Shown: piece after piece, positions 1-12,960 of the stretch
How the letters are laid out: each line of letters starts with the position of its first letter
How positions within the stretch are numbered: the first letter of the stretch is position 1
Origin: Cardinalis cardinalis
Lineage: Eukaryota; Chordata; Aves; Passeriformes; Cardinalidae
Direction of reading: 5' to 3'
DNA length: 64,000 nt
Assembly (NCBI GenBank): GCA_014549065.1
Contig: JACDOX010000156.1
Location: forward strand, 2,984-66,983
Translations under genes and position numbers: made by a program
Notes under the pieces: generated by a model
Seen by the model: only the letters and a program-made list of their open reading frames with translations
What the model was told of the DNA's origin: nothing
The model's database searches: none

Positions 1-2829
1 AGAGGGTGGTGGGCAGGGGTGATTGACATTTACCGAGGAGGGGGAGAACCAGGGCGAAACCATTACAAAACAGGGAGAAACAGAACAGTCCAACTGAACA
101 CAACACAACAGTCCTCCCAGTGTTGTTTCTATTCTCTTGATACATATGAGGGGAAGTTTTCTGCCTTTCTCTAAATTGAACTTGATCGTTATTTTCCTCC
201 TCTTTTTTGGACCATCAAGTGGTATAAGAACATTCCTGTCTTACTCTTTGTGTATTTTTGAGAGTTCACTATAACTGAATTCTGGTGTAACTTTTAGGCA
301 TTCTTCTCTTCTACTGAGTCTAACGTATAGGGACAACCTTTACCTTTTCCTCCTGACATCAGTCTATCCTTGAAGAGTCTTGATTTCTCAGTCATTTATT
401 TCTAGCTTGTGCTACCAAATGAGGCTATGAAATCTCATTTTGGCATTGCAATTGGCAGAAACGATCAGGCATAGGAAAATAATCAATTCATCTCTTCAGT
501 CCTTCCTAGGCTAGAGATCTTTAGCTCTTTTTCAACAATTTTTCCTGTGAAAGCTGTTAGCACAAGAAGTAGAATATGTTTGGAGAAAAGCACATTGTCA
601 AAAAAGGGAAGGAATAATGTATCCTAAACTTTAAGTGTGTTAACTGTCTAAACATCATCATTTAAACACTTTTACATTCTACCTTCCACCAAAGCCAAAT
701 ATTCCCTTCTGCGGATAAGACTTTACACCTAGAAACTCTGAAGGACACTTATACTACTTAATCCTTGTCAGAAATGCTTTTGCCACATTCTTGCCTAGTC
801 GACATTCAATTGGTGTTATATTCATTTATCTCAGGAATAGGTCAGAATCAGTATCTTTGTTTGCTTGCCTTGGAGTTGATGAATATTTCTACCTTTATTT
901 CTTCAAGGTATCCTTTCACTCTTGCAATGAAACACTGCATTTTCCTACTCCTTGAAGGTGCTTGCTTCCTCTCAGACAAGACTAGGCAAGACTTTTTGTT
1001 GTCTAATTTTGTTATTTGCAGGTTCCTTCTCAACCTAAAAAGACAAAAATTATATATAGTGCATGGTGCAGTAAAAAGGAGGAAATAATCACACTCAGAT
1101 GTTCTTCTATTTAACACTTAAGCATTGGGTAAGTCTAGATGTCATTATAATTATCAGAGTGTAGGCTACCAAGAGCATCGTCATGCATCGTATTTTATAT
1201 TGCAAAGAGTATTGCTAAAACCTGAAGATTTTTGTTTTATTTGGCAAGTCTTTCATCTCTTTAAGTTCTTTATTTTAACACTGTTGACACCTTAATATTG
1301 CAAGTCACATATTATCAAGCAGCTCTACCGTATGAATGTGCCAAGACAGTTAACTTCATTAACTTTCTATTCTTTCCAGATTAACAAAAGAAGGGGTAAG
1401 AAACGAAAAATTAATTGTAATGCTGTTTGCACTTCCTTAAAATATGCAGAAATTGAAATGAAGTAGCGAAAATAATGGATCATGTTGTTTCAATAAAGTA
1501 TAGTTGGCTATGCAAATCTGTGTACATTAATTCTTGTTGCAAGCCAGTTGTTAAAGTGCTTCAGTGTACCTCTAGTGATGTTAGTGGTCTTAGCTCTTTA
1601 TCGCCTAGCTAATATTTTATTTGGTGTTCTCAAAAGTCTGCACTACAGATTCTAGTGCTGAAAGAGTGTTCATATATCTCCAGGACTGTAATTTGTGATT
1701 ATAATGGGCATGCATGGCACTGTTTTCTTTTTATTTTCCCTGCTCCCCACTGCTGCTAGAAAGTGGATGTGTGGTAATGACTCTGTGAAGACACTGGCAA
1801 AGTGAAATTATGGCTAATGACTCTAAGGCCCTTATACTGTTGTATACAGTACACAATGCTGTTTACAGAAATACTTCTTCACATAAAACAGTAAGTCAGC
1901 AATTGTAATTCTGACTTGTACTGTAAATGTTTTCATCTGTCCTTTTTAAAAATATGTTTGATTGGCACAAGAAAAGACAAAGTGATACCCTTACAATTTT
2001 TCAAATACCTTTTTATTTATTTTCATTTTATTAATATTACAAGAGAATTTACCTTGGAATTAGTGACAGTTCATAAAATATATTAATCTCTTGGATTATT
2101 ATTTATCTCTGTCCTCCATTGTCATGTCCTAACAATATCTCTTATACCTGTTCTAAGGGCTATAGAAGGACAGTATGAGAGTTTTGAATTCACAAACCAG
2201 TAAACTAGCCAGACTGCAGGTTAGTGAAGAGTTCCTTCTCATCTTGTATTCATCATTTGGGCAGTTAAAATAACGTGAGAAAAAAATTCACCACAATAAA
2301 AATAGTAACGACAATTGTCATAGCATTAAAGGACAGTATGCCACAACAGTGCAAATGATATGATGCATATTCAGATCAAAGACAGTCAAATGTCTTAACT
2401 TGAGCTTGATACACAGACAGGCAACAGGCATTAGTTTTGTTTCTTAACATTGCTAAAATATAGTTTGTAGTCCGTTGATTACTCCTACAAATAAATTATA
2501 TTTTATACAAATTTCAAATTTAGCTTCATTTCTGGAAATAGCCATCTGATACTATATTGGTTCATAAGGAAGTGCCCCACTGCTGATATTTCCTGCAGTA
2601 AGGCTCCCTGTTTGTCGCTGCATGCATTTTAAAGAGTCAATCATCTTTACCTATGATTCAGATTAAGAGTCTGCTATAGTCACAGCCTGAATTACTTGTT
2701 TATTTTATGTTACTCTTGTCTTAAAAAAAGGTTGAGATCTAAATAGTTAAAAAGTTTATTTGTGTTATTAGGCTCAATATCTGCTTGTTTTGTAGGAATA
2801 ACAGTTTTAAAGTCTTTGCTTTTAACAAA

Positions 2830-2872
2830 TTTAAGTACATTCAGTAACACCTCTTTTAAGTACATTCAGTAA
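2830..2872. repeat. 18-bp perfect direct repeat, two copies, 25-bp period
   Basis: The word TTTAAGTACATTCAGTAA occurs at 2830-2847 and again at 2855-2872. It is a small local duplication with no transposon context. Confidence 0.9.
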
Positions 2873-3004
2873 GTAACACTTAAGGCGTAATGAATGCCTA
2901 AGACACATGCAATTTCCAGCACAACCTTACACCAGAATTAATTGAATGGGGGATAAACTAGAAAAAGTGATTGATGTAAATATTAAAGGAAAAGATGTTC
3001 TAAT

Positions 3005-3078
3005 TTTTTTTTCCTTTGTTTTCTTTTTTCTTTTTTTAAAATTTTGTTTTGTTTTGGTTTGGTTTTTTGTTGTGATTG
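3005..3078. repeat. T-rich low-complexity run
   Basis: Long T tracts interrupted by G and C, grading into GTTTT/GGTTT motifs. This accounts for the lysine-rich minus-strand open frame at 2927-3112, which is not a gene. Confidence 0.85.
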
Positions 3079-4672
3079 AAAGTGTGGAAAAAGTAGCTTC
3101 TGGCTGCTTCACCTGTCAATGAGGTAATAGTTGGCATCTCTCTATAGAATAAACAATGATTACTCTCCTTTGCAGCTCAGAGGGGAAGCCAAATTACAAT
3201 CTCTTGCAGGTGTGACCTAAAGAAGACCAACAAAGCAGGAAGCAAAAAGAACATTTCTCTCAAAAATTCTTCATGGTTAGTGTCCCACCTGAATTTCTTT
3301 GTATGTTCAAATACACCTTGATGCATAGACAAGTAAACTAAAAAGATGTGAATATAAACAAGTATCTGGAGACAAGATATGTATCTGTATGTATCTAACA
3401 TGTAGCTTGTTAATGTGTAAAAAGATTTCATTTTTACATGTCTATATGTATATATATGCCTGCCATACCTTTTGTGTATATGTTATATTCAGGTGTGCGG
3501 ACACATAAGTAGTTTTGCCTTTCTCACTTTTTCCTTTCCAACACCTTTCATGACCACTCTATATGGAAAATATATATAATGAAAACATTCACAAAAGTGT
3601 GTGCGGTCAGAAACACAGATATACATTAGATCTGTGTAGGAAAGTGGGGAGAGAATGGGATGGATGTGCAGAGAGAGGAAATAGGTTTGAATTTCTTGTG
3701 CTTCCCATGAATACCCGCATGTAAGCCTACACACAAAACACACAGACAAAATTCTCCACTACTTGTTTTCCTAGAAATCATAAAAAAATGTCTCTGTTTA
3801 TCCCAAGGCATAATTTGGTCAGATTTTGTTTGTTATATCACTTTGAGCCTGGTGATTTAATATTTTGCTTCAAATGCCATATCTTCTATCTATTACTTAT
3901 GGTGATCATATATACATCATTTTTATAAAAAGCAAAGTAGTCACAGTGAAAGAAGGTATTGATCTTTATTTTTTTTCTTTATATAATGCTTACTTTTGAT
4001 CTTCAGAAAAAGTAAAGACTGCAAAAGAGAAATGAAAGGAGGGAAAGAAAAAAAACCATTTTCATGGTTTGTGAATTCTTTCCAGGAAGTTGTACAAGAA
4101 CAACACTTTCCATCTTCTAGGAGATGTGACTTTAAACAAAAAGTAAGTTTGCTAATTTCTTTTTTGGGTGGGACGTAACTTGTATATTACTTTTGAATTG
4201 AGCCCCAAGTATGAGAAGGTGGGTGGAGAAGAAACTTGAAAAAGGAAGATGTGTGAGTTCAGAAAAATGAATAGCAAAGCACTTTAAATAAACTTCCAAT
4301 AAATTCACCTGCAGCCCTAACACATCAACCTATTAAATAAATTATTACTCTTTACGGAGTTAGAATTCTTGCTTTTTCCTTTATTCTCCTTAAAAGTAGC
4401 CAGCTGGAGAGGGTAAACAAGGCCTATGTTCCATGTAGTGATGCTCCCAGTAAATAGTCAATTTTCATTCTGCCAATACATAACAAGAAATATTGCCNAA
4501 ATAAAGTATTTAAGGGTATTTTCCTTTTCCTTTTTTCCAGGCTGAGATACTGATTACATAGATTATGGAAAGTCTGAATTCCTAGAAAATATTATTAAGA
4601 CTGAAAGTGTCATTTTCTATCAATCTTCAATGCAAACTGCTCTTTTCTTCTCAACCTGACTTCTGTTTAAAT

Positions 4673-4715
4673 TGTGTGTGTGTGTGTTGATTAGTGTGTG
4701 TGCATGTGCTTGTGT
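4673..4715. repeat. Imperfect (TG)n microsatellite
   Basis: A pure TG run at 4673-4687, followed by interrupted GTGTGTG and GTGCTTGTG blocks. It lies immediately upstream of the LTR at 4733. Confidence 0.85.
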
Positions 4716-4732
4716 ATAAGCTTTTAACGGCA

Positions 4733-5381
4733 TGTCCTGGGGTGACTTTATGATGCTTGTATCCCCATTCATCTGTTTAGCCCAGAAATAAGTTTTGCCC
4801 CTTTAAGACTGGCTCCGAGAGCAGAGGCAGGGAGAGAAGAAGCGCACAGTTTGTTGTCAAAAACTGCATTTGCTCTCCCGCATCGTTCTCCTGGACTGCG
4901 TTATCTGCAGCATGGACAGACAGCAGGACAGAGCTCTCTCGACTTTGCTTTTAGTTACTGAGACAGAGAAGTTCCCTGGACTATGGTTTTTCTTTTTCTT
5001 GGAACTGTTTGATCCTGCTCTGGACTGGATACTGGCAGTTCGCACCTGTGGCCCACCAGGCCAGGCTTGGGCCACGGCATTTCCAGGACCAGAGGGACAG
5101 ATAACAGACTGGGTGAGCCGAGACACAGCCCACAGAAGGGACTTCCAGAGTTTGTCATCTCTTTGGAGCAGCGAGAGCTTTTACTGTTTAATACTGTTAA
5201 TTTTTTGTGCTGGTGAATGCTTTGCCTGTTAAATGAACAGGGCTTTTTTCCACTTTCCTCCAGGGAAACCTCCCGAACCAGCTGTGGGAGGGGCTGCTTG
5301 AATCTGCTTTCTAGAGGAAAGCATGTTCATGTGTCCTGGTTTCGGGCAAATTTGGGAGAAAACCTCCAAACACATGAACAT
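4733..5381 (+). mobile_element. Solo ERV LTR with inverted 3' terminus
   Basis: The element starts with TGTCCTGGGGTGAC and is far more GC-balanced than its flanks. From memory it matches a common passerine retroviral LTR. No gag or pol sequence adjoins it, so it is a solo LTR. A weak polyadenylation-like block (GTTAAATGAAC) lies near 5230. The expected sense terminus, ending CCAGGACA, is instead present as its reverse complement at 5332-5381, described separately. A 120-residue frame at 4870-5232 lies wholly inside the LTR, has no domain and is not called a gene. Family name and exact ends need a repeat-library search. Confidence 0.75.
5323..5381. repeat. Inverted repeat around a reversed LTR end
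   Basis: Two 12-bp arms are exact reverse complements: ATGTTCATGTGT at 5323-5334 and ACACATGAACAT at 5370-5381. The 35-bp centre contains TTTCGGGCAAATTTGGGAG, which read in reverse looks like the normal LTR tail. The inverted block begins exactly at TGTCCTGG (5332), the reverse complement of a CCAGGACA end. The arms are seen directly; that the block is inverted relative to the family consensus is from memory. Confidence 0.7.
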
Positions 5382-6809
5382 TAACACAGCTTGCTTGCCC
5401 AATCCTGCTTGCTGTCTTGGGAAATCCTCAGATTTCCTACTTTAAATTTTAGGAAAATCACCTATTGAAATCATATGCATTATGGGAAATAGCCTAATCA
5501 CCATCAAATGGCTAAAATGCCATTACTTTGAAATTCTGAAATGATAAGTCTGTCTGCATGACTTTTGGAATTCTAATTTGGATATCAACACAAACAAAAA
5601 TCCACAAACAGCAGCTTGAAAGAAGTAAGAGTGGGACAACTCATGACAAGAAATCTGTCTTCATATGAATTCATGCTGACAGGTTTCTCTGTGCTTAATT
5701 GGCATGAAAATTTTAATGCATAATTCGGAATGCAGCATAGAGCCATCAGCATGGGGTGGGGTAGGTGTAGTGGCATGCCACATTGGACCTCATCCCATCT
5801 TCAGGATGGTTTTCTGAGTGTACATGATAATAAAGAAGAATTTCACTACTCCACAATGGGTACAATTTACTCAGTTACTTCCACATTCAGGTGGTGTGAA
5901 GGGCGGATGTCTAGACAATCCCTATTACTTTCCATTCATCCTATATTCAGGAGAAGTAATCTGGTTCCAATGAATGATCTATTCTACTGTACAAGTGCCT
6001 TTAAGGAAATCATCTACCTACTCAATAAGAGACATATTCAGCTGCTCTTTTTTGTCTTGATGCATGCAGCTGTGTCTTAGGTAATGAGCAGCTGTGTATG
6101 TGTGAAGGTGGGAAAGGCAGACTTGGAGGGAATCAGGCTTTCTAGAAAAATATGAATTCTGTTCTGGGTATTGTACGTTATCCCGGAAATCAAAGTATGA
6201 TAACACAGTTCACAAAAATTCATCTTTGCTCCAGAAGCAAAAATAAAAAAAAAAACTCCATTGAAGTCAGACTAGATCCCACATGGATTATGCTTGGTTA
6301 TGTGAAAAGAATTTTACTCCAAAGGAAATTGCTGTAATACCTAGGCCGTGTAAATGGAATAAAAATAAGGCCAAAAGACCATTCAGAAATCATAATTCAA
6401 ATCTACTCATTTCCTTATGTGAACATCATTGTGGACAATACAGAGCTGAAATTCTGCGTAAAGTGAAGTTTAACTCCCTGAACAACTTCAGGCAATTTTT
6501 GCAAAATTTCATTCACCATTTAGTTTAGTGAAGTAAATACATATTTTTTATTACTCACGGAATTGACAGATGTAATTTTTCTGGGAAAATCAAGTATCTC
6601 TGGTGGGGAAACTTAAAGAATAACAAAACAAGAACATCACCTGGTTTTGAAGGTGCTTCTTATAGGGCAAACCTCTCATGGGACATGTCTCTCCATCTGA
6701 CTCTGCATGTATGTAATGAGTAGGATTTCCACATGCATTTTAATTATTGTGCTGGTAGCTCCAAAAGGAGATTCAAACCCCTTAAGATTTGAGTCTCCCT
6801 GTCTTAACA
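5382..6809. other. Unique AT-rich sequence, no gene seen
   Basis: No transposon or exon was recognised. The open frames at 5730-6080 (plus) and 5585-5776 (minus) are short, lack domains and have no splice-site or codon-use support. Confidence 0.65.
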
Positions 6810-6948
6810 TTGTAGGCCATGCTATATGGAGCTCTGAGCAACCTGATCTGCTGAGTGTCCCTGCCCATGGCAGGAGAGTTGAAACTAGATGATATTTAAG
6901 GTCCCTTACAATCCAGGCCATTCTTTGATCCTGCAACAATTCTGTGAC
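6810..6948 (+). mobile_element. CR1 LINE 3' tail fragment
   Basis: Contains the diagnostic CR1 3' end: GAGCTCTGAGCAACCTGATC, then TGTCCCTGCCCATGGCAGG, a GTTGAAACTAGATGAT block and a degenerate ATTCTGTGA tail near 6940. Only about 140 bp remain, the usual 5' truncation of CR1 copies. The 3' end points right, so the copy is on the plus strand. Confidence 0.85.
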
Positions 6949-8108
6949 TATTGAATTAATCAGTCTGCTCTCCCAAAATTATGCTACTGAACACATAATA
7001 ATGTAAACTTCACTATCTCTTTCTAATAAATTAAACCATGGCTAAAGGTAGTTTCCCACGATATCTAATGTTGTGGCCAGTTCTGAAAATGTTTCTACTT
7101 TTTAAAAGAATTACTAAAGATGAGTTTTCTTCTTTCTGGTCGTCTCTTTTCCATACATCCACAAAGGAAGTGGATGCTCTTATAGGGTTAATTTTCTTAG
7201 CTTTTGGCTTTAAATTCATGGAACACATTGCGTCCAGCCTTAATATTTTACACTGTAAGCCATATCATCTTTTATCTTTTATTTATAGTGAACCTCATAT
7301 TAATTTCTCAATAGCAGTGGCACAGCAGGAGGGACAAGGCATTGATCTTCCAATTTATCCACTACTCTTACATATCCTGAGGTCGATGCAGTCTAGGGAG
7401 ATTGATGGGCTCTGGCATCAGTGCAGCGAGTGTGTGTTTCTCATGCATGAAAATCAACAACAGGAAACCAGAATGTGACAATTGACAGTAATATCAGAAA
7501 CCTCTGTAATAAAAATGACAAGATGGTCTTCAATAATTTAATGGAATATTGGGTATTCCTTAATGGAAAATCAGCCACGTCAGAGTTTGGGTATATAGGT
7601 TTGTGAGACTATATTTGCAACAGCTTGGTAATAATTCACACTTTCACATGCACAACATGCATATTTGTGTTTTCTCTCACCTTACAATATGAGACACAGG
7701 GCTTCACTTTAAATTGTGACTTGTATTTTCATGCATACTGCCTGATAGGGACAGATCTCTGAAGGATCAGAAAAGAAAAGACATTCTTATAATTACACAT
7801 TGTTTGCAATTGCACAACAGGGTTTGAGAGATCCTGCTGTATCATCTTCAATTTTTATCTTTTTAGAAATAAATCAATCTCTGTTGTTATCAGTTATGAT
7901 CCACAGGTGACTCCTACTGTCCAATACCAGTTCTGTCTCCCCTCTCTGGCTATATGCAGTAAAAGAGGGAATGCTAGACATCTCATGTTGACAATCTACT
8001 GTTGGTAGGTTATAGGATTTGGTAGAAAAAATTTTAAACATAAACATTATCACCTTTCTCTGCTGAGTGTGTCTTAACTTAGAAATGCTGTCCTACTCAA
8101 ATGAAGAA

Positions 8109-8110
<2 letters not shown>
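6949..8110. other. Unique sequence, no supported gene
   Basis: Holds a 146-residue plus-strand frame at 7038-7478, the longest frame outside recognised repeats. It has no domain that I recognise, a shadow frame on the other strand covers its start, and there is no sign of splicing. It is not called as a gene. Confidence 0.55.

Positions 8111-8179
<69 letters not shown>
8111..8179. repeat. (ATCT)17 tetranucleotide microsatellite
   Basis: An uninterrupted array of about 17 ATCT units over 69 bp. Its length and purity suggest it will vary in length between individuals. Confidence 0.98.
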
Positions 8180-10802
8180 AATTTGCTTATCTAAGACATG
8201 CACTAGTGGAGCTGACTCTTTAAGGAACTTTGAGTAGCAATCACTGCATGACCCCACACTATGAAAAGCTACAGGTAAAACTTTAGCTTGTATTTCTAAT
8301 TACTCAACATACAGGAAATTGTTAGAGTCAGTGTAACATTCATTGCTTTGCTCATATGTGGCCTTTGATGGTGGGGTTAATTTATTTTTCTCCTTTATTT
8401 GCTATCTTTCAATTACCCAGAAAAACATTAACAGTTCATGCTGTGCTGCCACAGTGCTAGAGCTTTCTGTCTCCACAACCCAGGACCCAGACAGGGGGAT
8501 TTGGAAGACACGGAGGTTTTGGAATCAAAACCAGCCATCCAGCTGGTGATTAAATAATAAGAGAAAGAGAAATGCTCCATAACATGGCCTTTGAACAAGG
8601 CAAGGGGACATATTAAGACTAAAAAATCCACATTAAAGACAGAGCTATTTCATGTGATATGAAGGTAGGATTGCAAATACAGAAATAGACTGTTCATTTT
8701 GGAACTCCATCCAGTGTTCAGGTACATATTACTTATGAAATTAAAATTACTGTCATCCCCTATGGATCTTAAGACATCAAAAGGAAGGGAAGAGTGTGGC
8801 ATCTTTCTACCAGGCACCTCAAAAGCTGTGGAAGAAAACTCTTCTACTACTCAGGATGTCCTCTGGAATCTCTGGTATGGAGGCACAGTGCCCTTTAATA
8901 GTCCATGATGTAGTGTTTGCATAAAAGATGCCATATGAAGTGTTGAGCAATCCTGCTGTTTTAAAAAAAGCTCACAATTTTAATGGCCATAGTAAACAGA
9001 ATATCTCACTTAAAACTCACAGCAAAAGGCTATGGGGGGCTTTAAAGCATAGCACAGAAATTGCAAGAAACTTCTGTGAGCTATTTTTCTATTTTAAAGT
9101 TTTTTCTGACTACGAAGACCCTTTATTCTTAGAAATTCAGATTACTATAAAGAATCCCTGTTTTTGAAGTGTATTTGCTAAGAAAGGATAAGAAGCCTCT
9201 GAACATTTACTCAAATATAGGAATGTGCTTAGGCTAGGGTTTTGACAAGTTTTTAAAAATATTTGAATATATTATTAGGTACTCGCTTTGTCTGTGAATA
9301 AAACAGGAGATGCTGATAAAATGAAAGAGGCTCTTCTTGTAGTATTTCTGGACATAAACAGTAATAGACATCCCAAAGATTTCACAAGTGAGGCTGCTTT
9401 TATGATATTTCCTTCTCAATTTTAAAATTTTATTTTATTATATTTTATGCAGTTCAGTAATGTCCTGGTTGCTTCAGGTACAGGTGAGATAAATAGTGCA
9501 TAAACCCCACTAAAATGGCTTCTGTCCCAAGGTGCTTACAATCTGAGCTCAAGCAGTGGCAAGAAAAAATAGAACAACAGAATGGAATAAAAGCAGAAAA
9601 TACATAGACTAGATAATTTTGACTGTGTACCAGTTCAAGATGGCATACATGCTTCACAGTAGTTTTCTGTGTACCCACAACTTGTCCTGCAAAATATTTT
9701 ACAGGTTTTGAGGGAAAAACAAAAGAAAAAACTTCACATTTTGGTTAAATTTGCTTTCCATTATCTATGTATTCCCATCCCTATAGTGGTAAACCTCTGA
9801 GCCCAAGAGAATACCTGGGCAGCCTTTGAAAGGAGGCCCCTGCATCACTGGTACTGGTCATCTCATTCAACACACAGTGAGTTTTTCAGGAGCTCTCACA
9901 AACATCTTGGAATTATTAAGATTTTCTACAGAAAGGCTGAAATATTCCTCTTATAGACAGAAAATACCTTCTGTTTACCCTACATACCAGTAGTAATGGA
10001 TGCACTTAGACTCTTCTTATCTATCTTTTCCATTCTGTAACTGCCCCATTTCTCTGATCATTCCATTACTGTGAATTGCCCTGTAAATAGGGAAGTAGTT
10101 TGCATGGTGCAATGCCATTAGTATTTCTTTGTGCTTGTGAAGATTACACATGGTGAGATCAAACTGCTACCACATAGCTGACAGCGTACATACTAACAAT
10201 TAATATACAAATGCTTTTTCCACACCTCTGACACTGTCAATTTACTGCTCCAGTTCCTACTACCATTCAGTTCTTGCCTTACAAACTGATCAGCCTCAAT
10301 CCTAGGCATTTCCTTCCAGCTGAATGTCATTAATAAATTTCTCCAGCAATTACTTTTTTTTAATGAGCTCATTATTGAAAATCTTAAGATAACATTTGTC
10401 CTAAGATTCTTGAAGAATTCCCCAAATAACATCTCATCTGTAACATGGTGTACTGTATTTTTAAGAATATTTTGAATATTTCAACCAATATGTTCAACTT
10501 CTGCAAGTCCCAAATGACATCAGTTAATGAAAAACATGAAAATATGTAGGTAACTGTAAAAAAAATTAACTAAATTTTTTCCTTTTTTTTTGTTAAACCA
10601 ACAATTTTCTAAAGCAGACACAACAACCTTGCATTCCTGAATCCTGAAACAGGAAAAGAATCTCTTATTAATACCACCACATTGCATATGCTATGTCAAG
10701 GCAGCTCCTTATGTAATGGGGACCAGGTGCAGGGAATTGTGATAGTGAACCTTGGGGAATTAGTTTAGGATGACAGGACAGGCTCTTTTATATACAATAT
10801 AT
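8180..10802. other. Unique AT-rich sequence, no gene seen
   Basis: No transposon, exon or RNA gene was recognised. Frames of 60-80 residues on both strands are of chance size. Confidence 0.65.
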
Positions 10803-10806
10803 GTAA

Positions 10807-10905
<99 letters not shown>

Positions 10906-10934
10906 TATGTGTGTGTGTATGTGTGTGTGTGTAT
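10803..10934. repeat. Compound (ATATAC)n - (TG)n microsatellite
   Basis: About 16 ATATAC hexamers run from about 10803 to 10900, switch through a short ATATATATG junction into TG repeats, and end with a TATG interruption near 10920. Period six is a multiple of three, so the array is open in several frames. This explains the Thr-Tyr and Val-Tyr repeat frames at 10770-10997 (plus) and 10760-10978 (minus), which are not genes. Confidence 0.97.
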
Positions 10935-12340
10935 TTACCAATTGTTTTGCCTGCAGGAAAGAGGAGAGTTCTGTCCAAACTAGGGAGACACCTATAACTG
11001 TGTTATAAAAAATATTTTAGTGTGACTTTCTTTTTTTTTTTTTGCCAGCAAAGAAACAGTAGGAAAGAGATTATTTTATTTTCAAAGCTTATTTGACCTT
11101 TCCAAAATAAGAAATTTTCAAATCTTCTGCCCCTTTACCTCTCTGGACTTCTGCTTTGTCTTATACAACTCAGATGCTTCCACATCGCACCTCTCCAGGA
11201 TGTTTGAAGTTTGGCCTGGCCGCTCTTGTCCTCGGGAGCATTTAATTCAAAGTGTTTTCTTATAAAGGTGTACAAATGCATGTGTCTATGTGTGTTATTA
11301 TCCAGTTGAAAATATACTGTCAGCTACAAAGAATTAAATTGCAGTCTGTATTAGTAGGAAATGGGACGATAGCAAGGTGTGGGGCCGCTGGGCAAGTGTG
11401 TAGCACTGTTCCTGATGCCATGCAACTGCACCACCAGGGAGGAAAGGACTCTTAGGAAGGTGTTGCAAGGAACACCAGGGACATGAGGGGCACCAGGTGC
11501 AAGGGGCATTAGATTATACCCCAGCCCCAGGGAGACCCTGTCCTTGCAGTGCCCCCACACTTCCAGAGAACAATGCTGTTCAGTTGTTATAAAGACTTGG
11601 ACCAGGCTTGTTATAGCTGGTAAGTCAAACAAGCTATAGAAGAGAGTAGAGTTCTAAAAAGAGTAAGACTAGTAGGATCTTATGTTGAGATCAGAAAGCA
11701 GTAATGGTAGCAAAATTGATAAAAATAGGATGAAACATAGCTTGCCATGCATTTTGGGAAGCATCTGGCTGCAGTACTAGGGCACTATTGAATTTCTGTG
11801 GTGATGTCTCCTTTCTTGGTGCAGACCAAGGAGGACCAAGTATGTAGGTTTTTTAATTGGATGTGATAGATAATTCATGAATTTTCCAGATAGGGGTCCA
11901 CGTACTGCGCTCCCACTGCACCAGATGATCACCTACAACAATGCACTAGACTATGACAACCTAATGACATCTGCTGTTTTTCCACCTGCCTTTTCACTAA
12001 GTTAGAAACATTTTGGACTAGATGCACTGCACTGTATGAGCTTGCTTTGAGAGAAATATGTATATATAAATATAAAAAAATAGACACATTTATTGATAGT
12101 TTTGAATTCTGAAGAGAAAACTTATGAGCTATATTTATAGTGCTTGTGTTTCTCAAGAGTTCTGATTCTAGGATTTTTGGGCTAAATCCTGAGAGACTTA
12201 CAATAAATAATATTGTAGAAGGAATGAAAGGAAGCACTTTCTGGGTGAAAAAAATACTGAACTATATAGCAGGTGTGTGGCCCAGGAATTGCTCCTGTTG
12301 TTGTCCCTAAAAGTGGGATTTATAACCAGGATCCAGAAAA
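10935..12340. other. Mixed sequence with an unidentified GC-richer patch
   Basis: 11360-11610 is clearly GC-richer than its surroundings and may be an old repeat, but I could not match it to CR1 or a known LTR. The remainder is unique AT-rich sequence. No gene is supported. Confidence 0.5.
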
Positions 12341-12344
12341 TAAG

Positions 12345-12960
12345 GTTTGACTTGAGAAAAAAGCACAGGTGAAAGGGATTTGGACTGCTTGTGGAGAGTA
12401 GGCTCAGCAGTGTGAGCCCGGGAGGCCAGGAGAGCAAGCCCCGTCTCAGCACAAGCATCACCAGCCAGCCAAAGATGGGATCATCCTGCTGGATTGAGCT
12501 GTGGTGCAGCCTCATCCCTAGTCCTATGTGCAGTGCTAGGCACCAGAGTTTAAAAAGGATGTGAATACTTCCAGAGGAGGGGAACAAAGCTGGTGGAAGA
12601 GCTGGAAGGCATATCCTGTGAGGAGCAGCCGAGAACTAGGAGTTTGACTTTCTTGAAAGGAAGCTGAGGAGTGAACTGATGCTCTGTACATCTTCCTGAC
12701 AAGGGAAGTGGTTAGGGAGGAAATCCCAGGTTTCTCCCTGGGATTCAGGATCAGGTAGAATTTCTTCATCAAGAGATTGCTCAAACCCTGAGACAGGCCT
12801 ATCAGAGAGGTTGTTAATGCTCTATGCCTGCCAGTGCCTTAAAAGGAAACCTTTGGTCAATGGCCTTCAAAATATTCTGTGTATTGGTCAGCCCTTCAAG
12901 AGTTCAGGCAGTTAAACTAAATGATCACTGTAGGTCGCTTACAACTGGGTCTACTTTATT
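12345..12960 (+). mobile_element. CR1 LINE fragment (end of ORF2 plus 3' region)
   Basis: Characteristic blocks appear in the CR1 order: GGCCAGGAGAGCAAGCCCCG, ATCATCCTGCTGGATTGAGC, GTGCAGTGCTAGGCACCAGA, CCAGAGGAGGGGAACAAAGC and TGAGGAGCAGCCGAGAACTA. A degraded 3' tail follows (AAACTAAATGATCACTGTAGG). Many substitutions and small gaps make it an old copy. The fragment at 38.29-38.86 kb covers the same CR1 region and aligns with it by eye. Confidence 0.8.

Larger units (their letters stand above)
1..4732. other. AT-rich unique sequence, no gene seen
   Basis: No exon-like frame, RNA gene or recognisable transposon was found. Local structure consists of a short direct repeat at 2830-2872, a T-rich run at about 3005-3078 and a TG run just before the LTR at 4733. 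The largest open frame here (765-1088, plus) has an opposing frame of similar size over the same bases and no recognisable domain, so both are treated as chance. Position 4498 is an ambiguous base (n). Confidence 0.7.

Noticed and set aside
4870..5232. 120-codon frame with a hydrophobic stretch
   Set aside because: Lies wholly inside a solo LTR, with no domain and no retroviral gene next to it.
7038..7478. 146-codon plus-strand frame, longest outside repeats
   Set aside because: No recognised domain, no splice-site context, an overlapping opposite-strand frame at its start, and a size that is possible by chance in 64 kb read in six frames.
10760..10997. Thr-Tyr and Val-Tyr repeat proteins on both strands
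   Set aside because: Produced entirely by the ATATAC hexamer microsatellite, whose period is a multiple of three.
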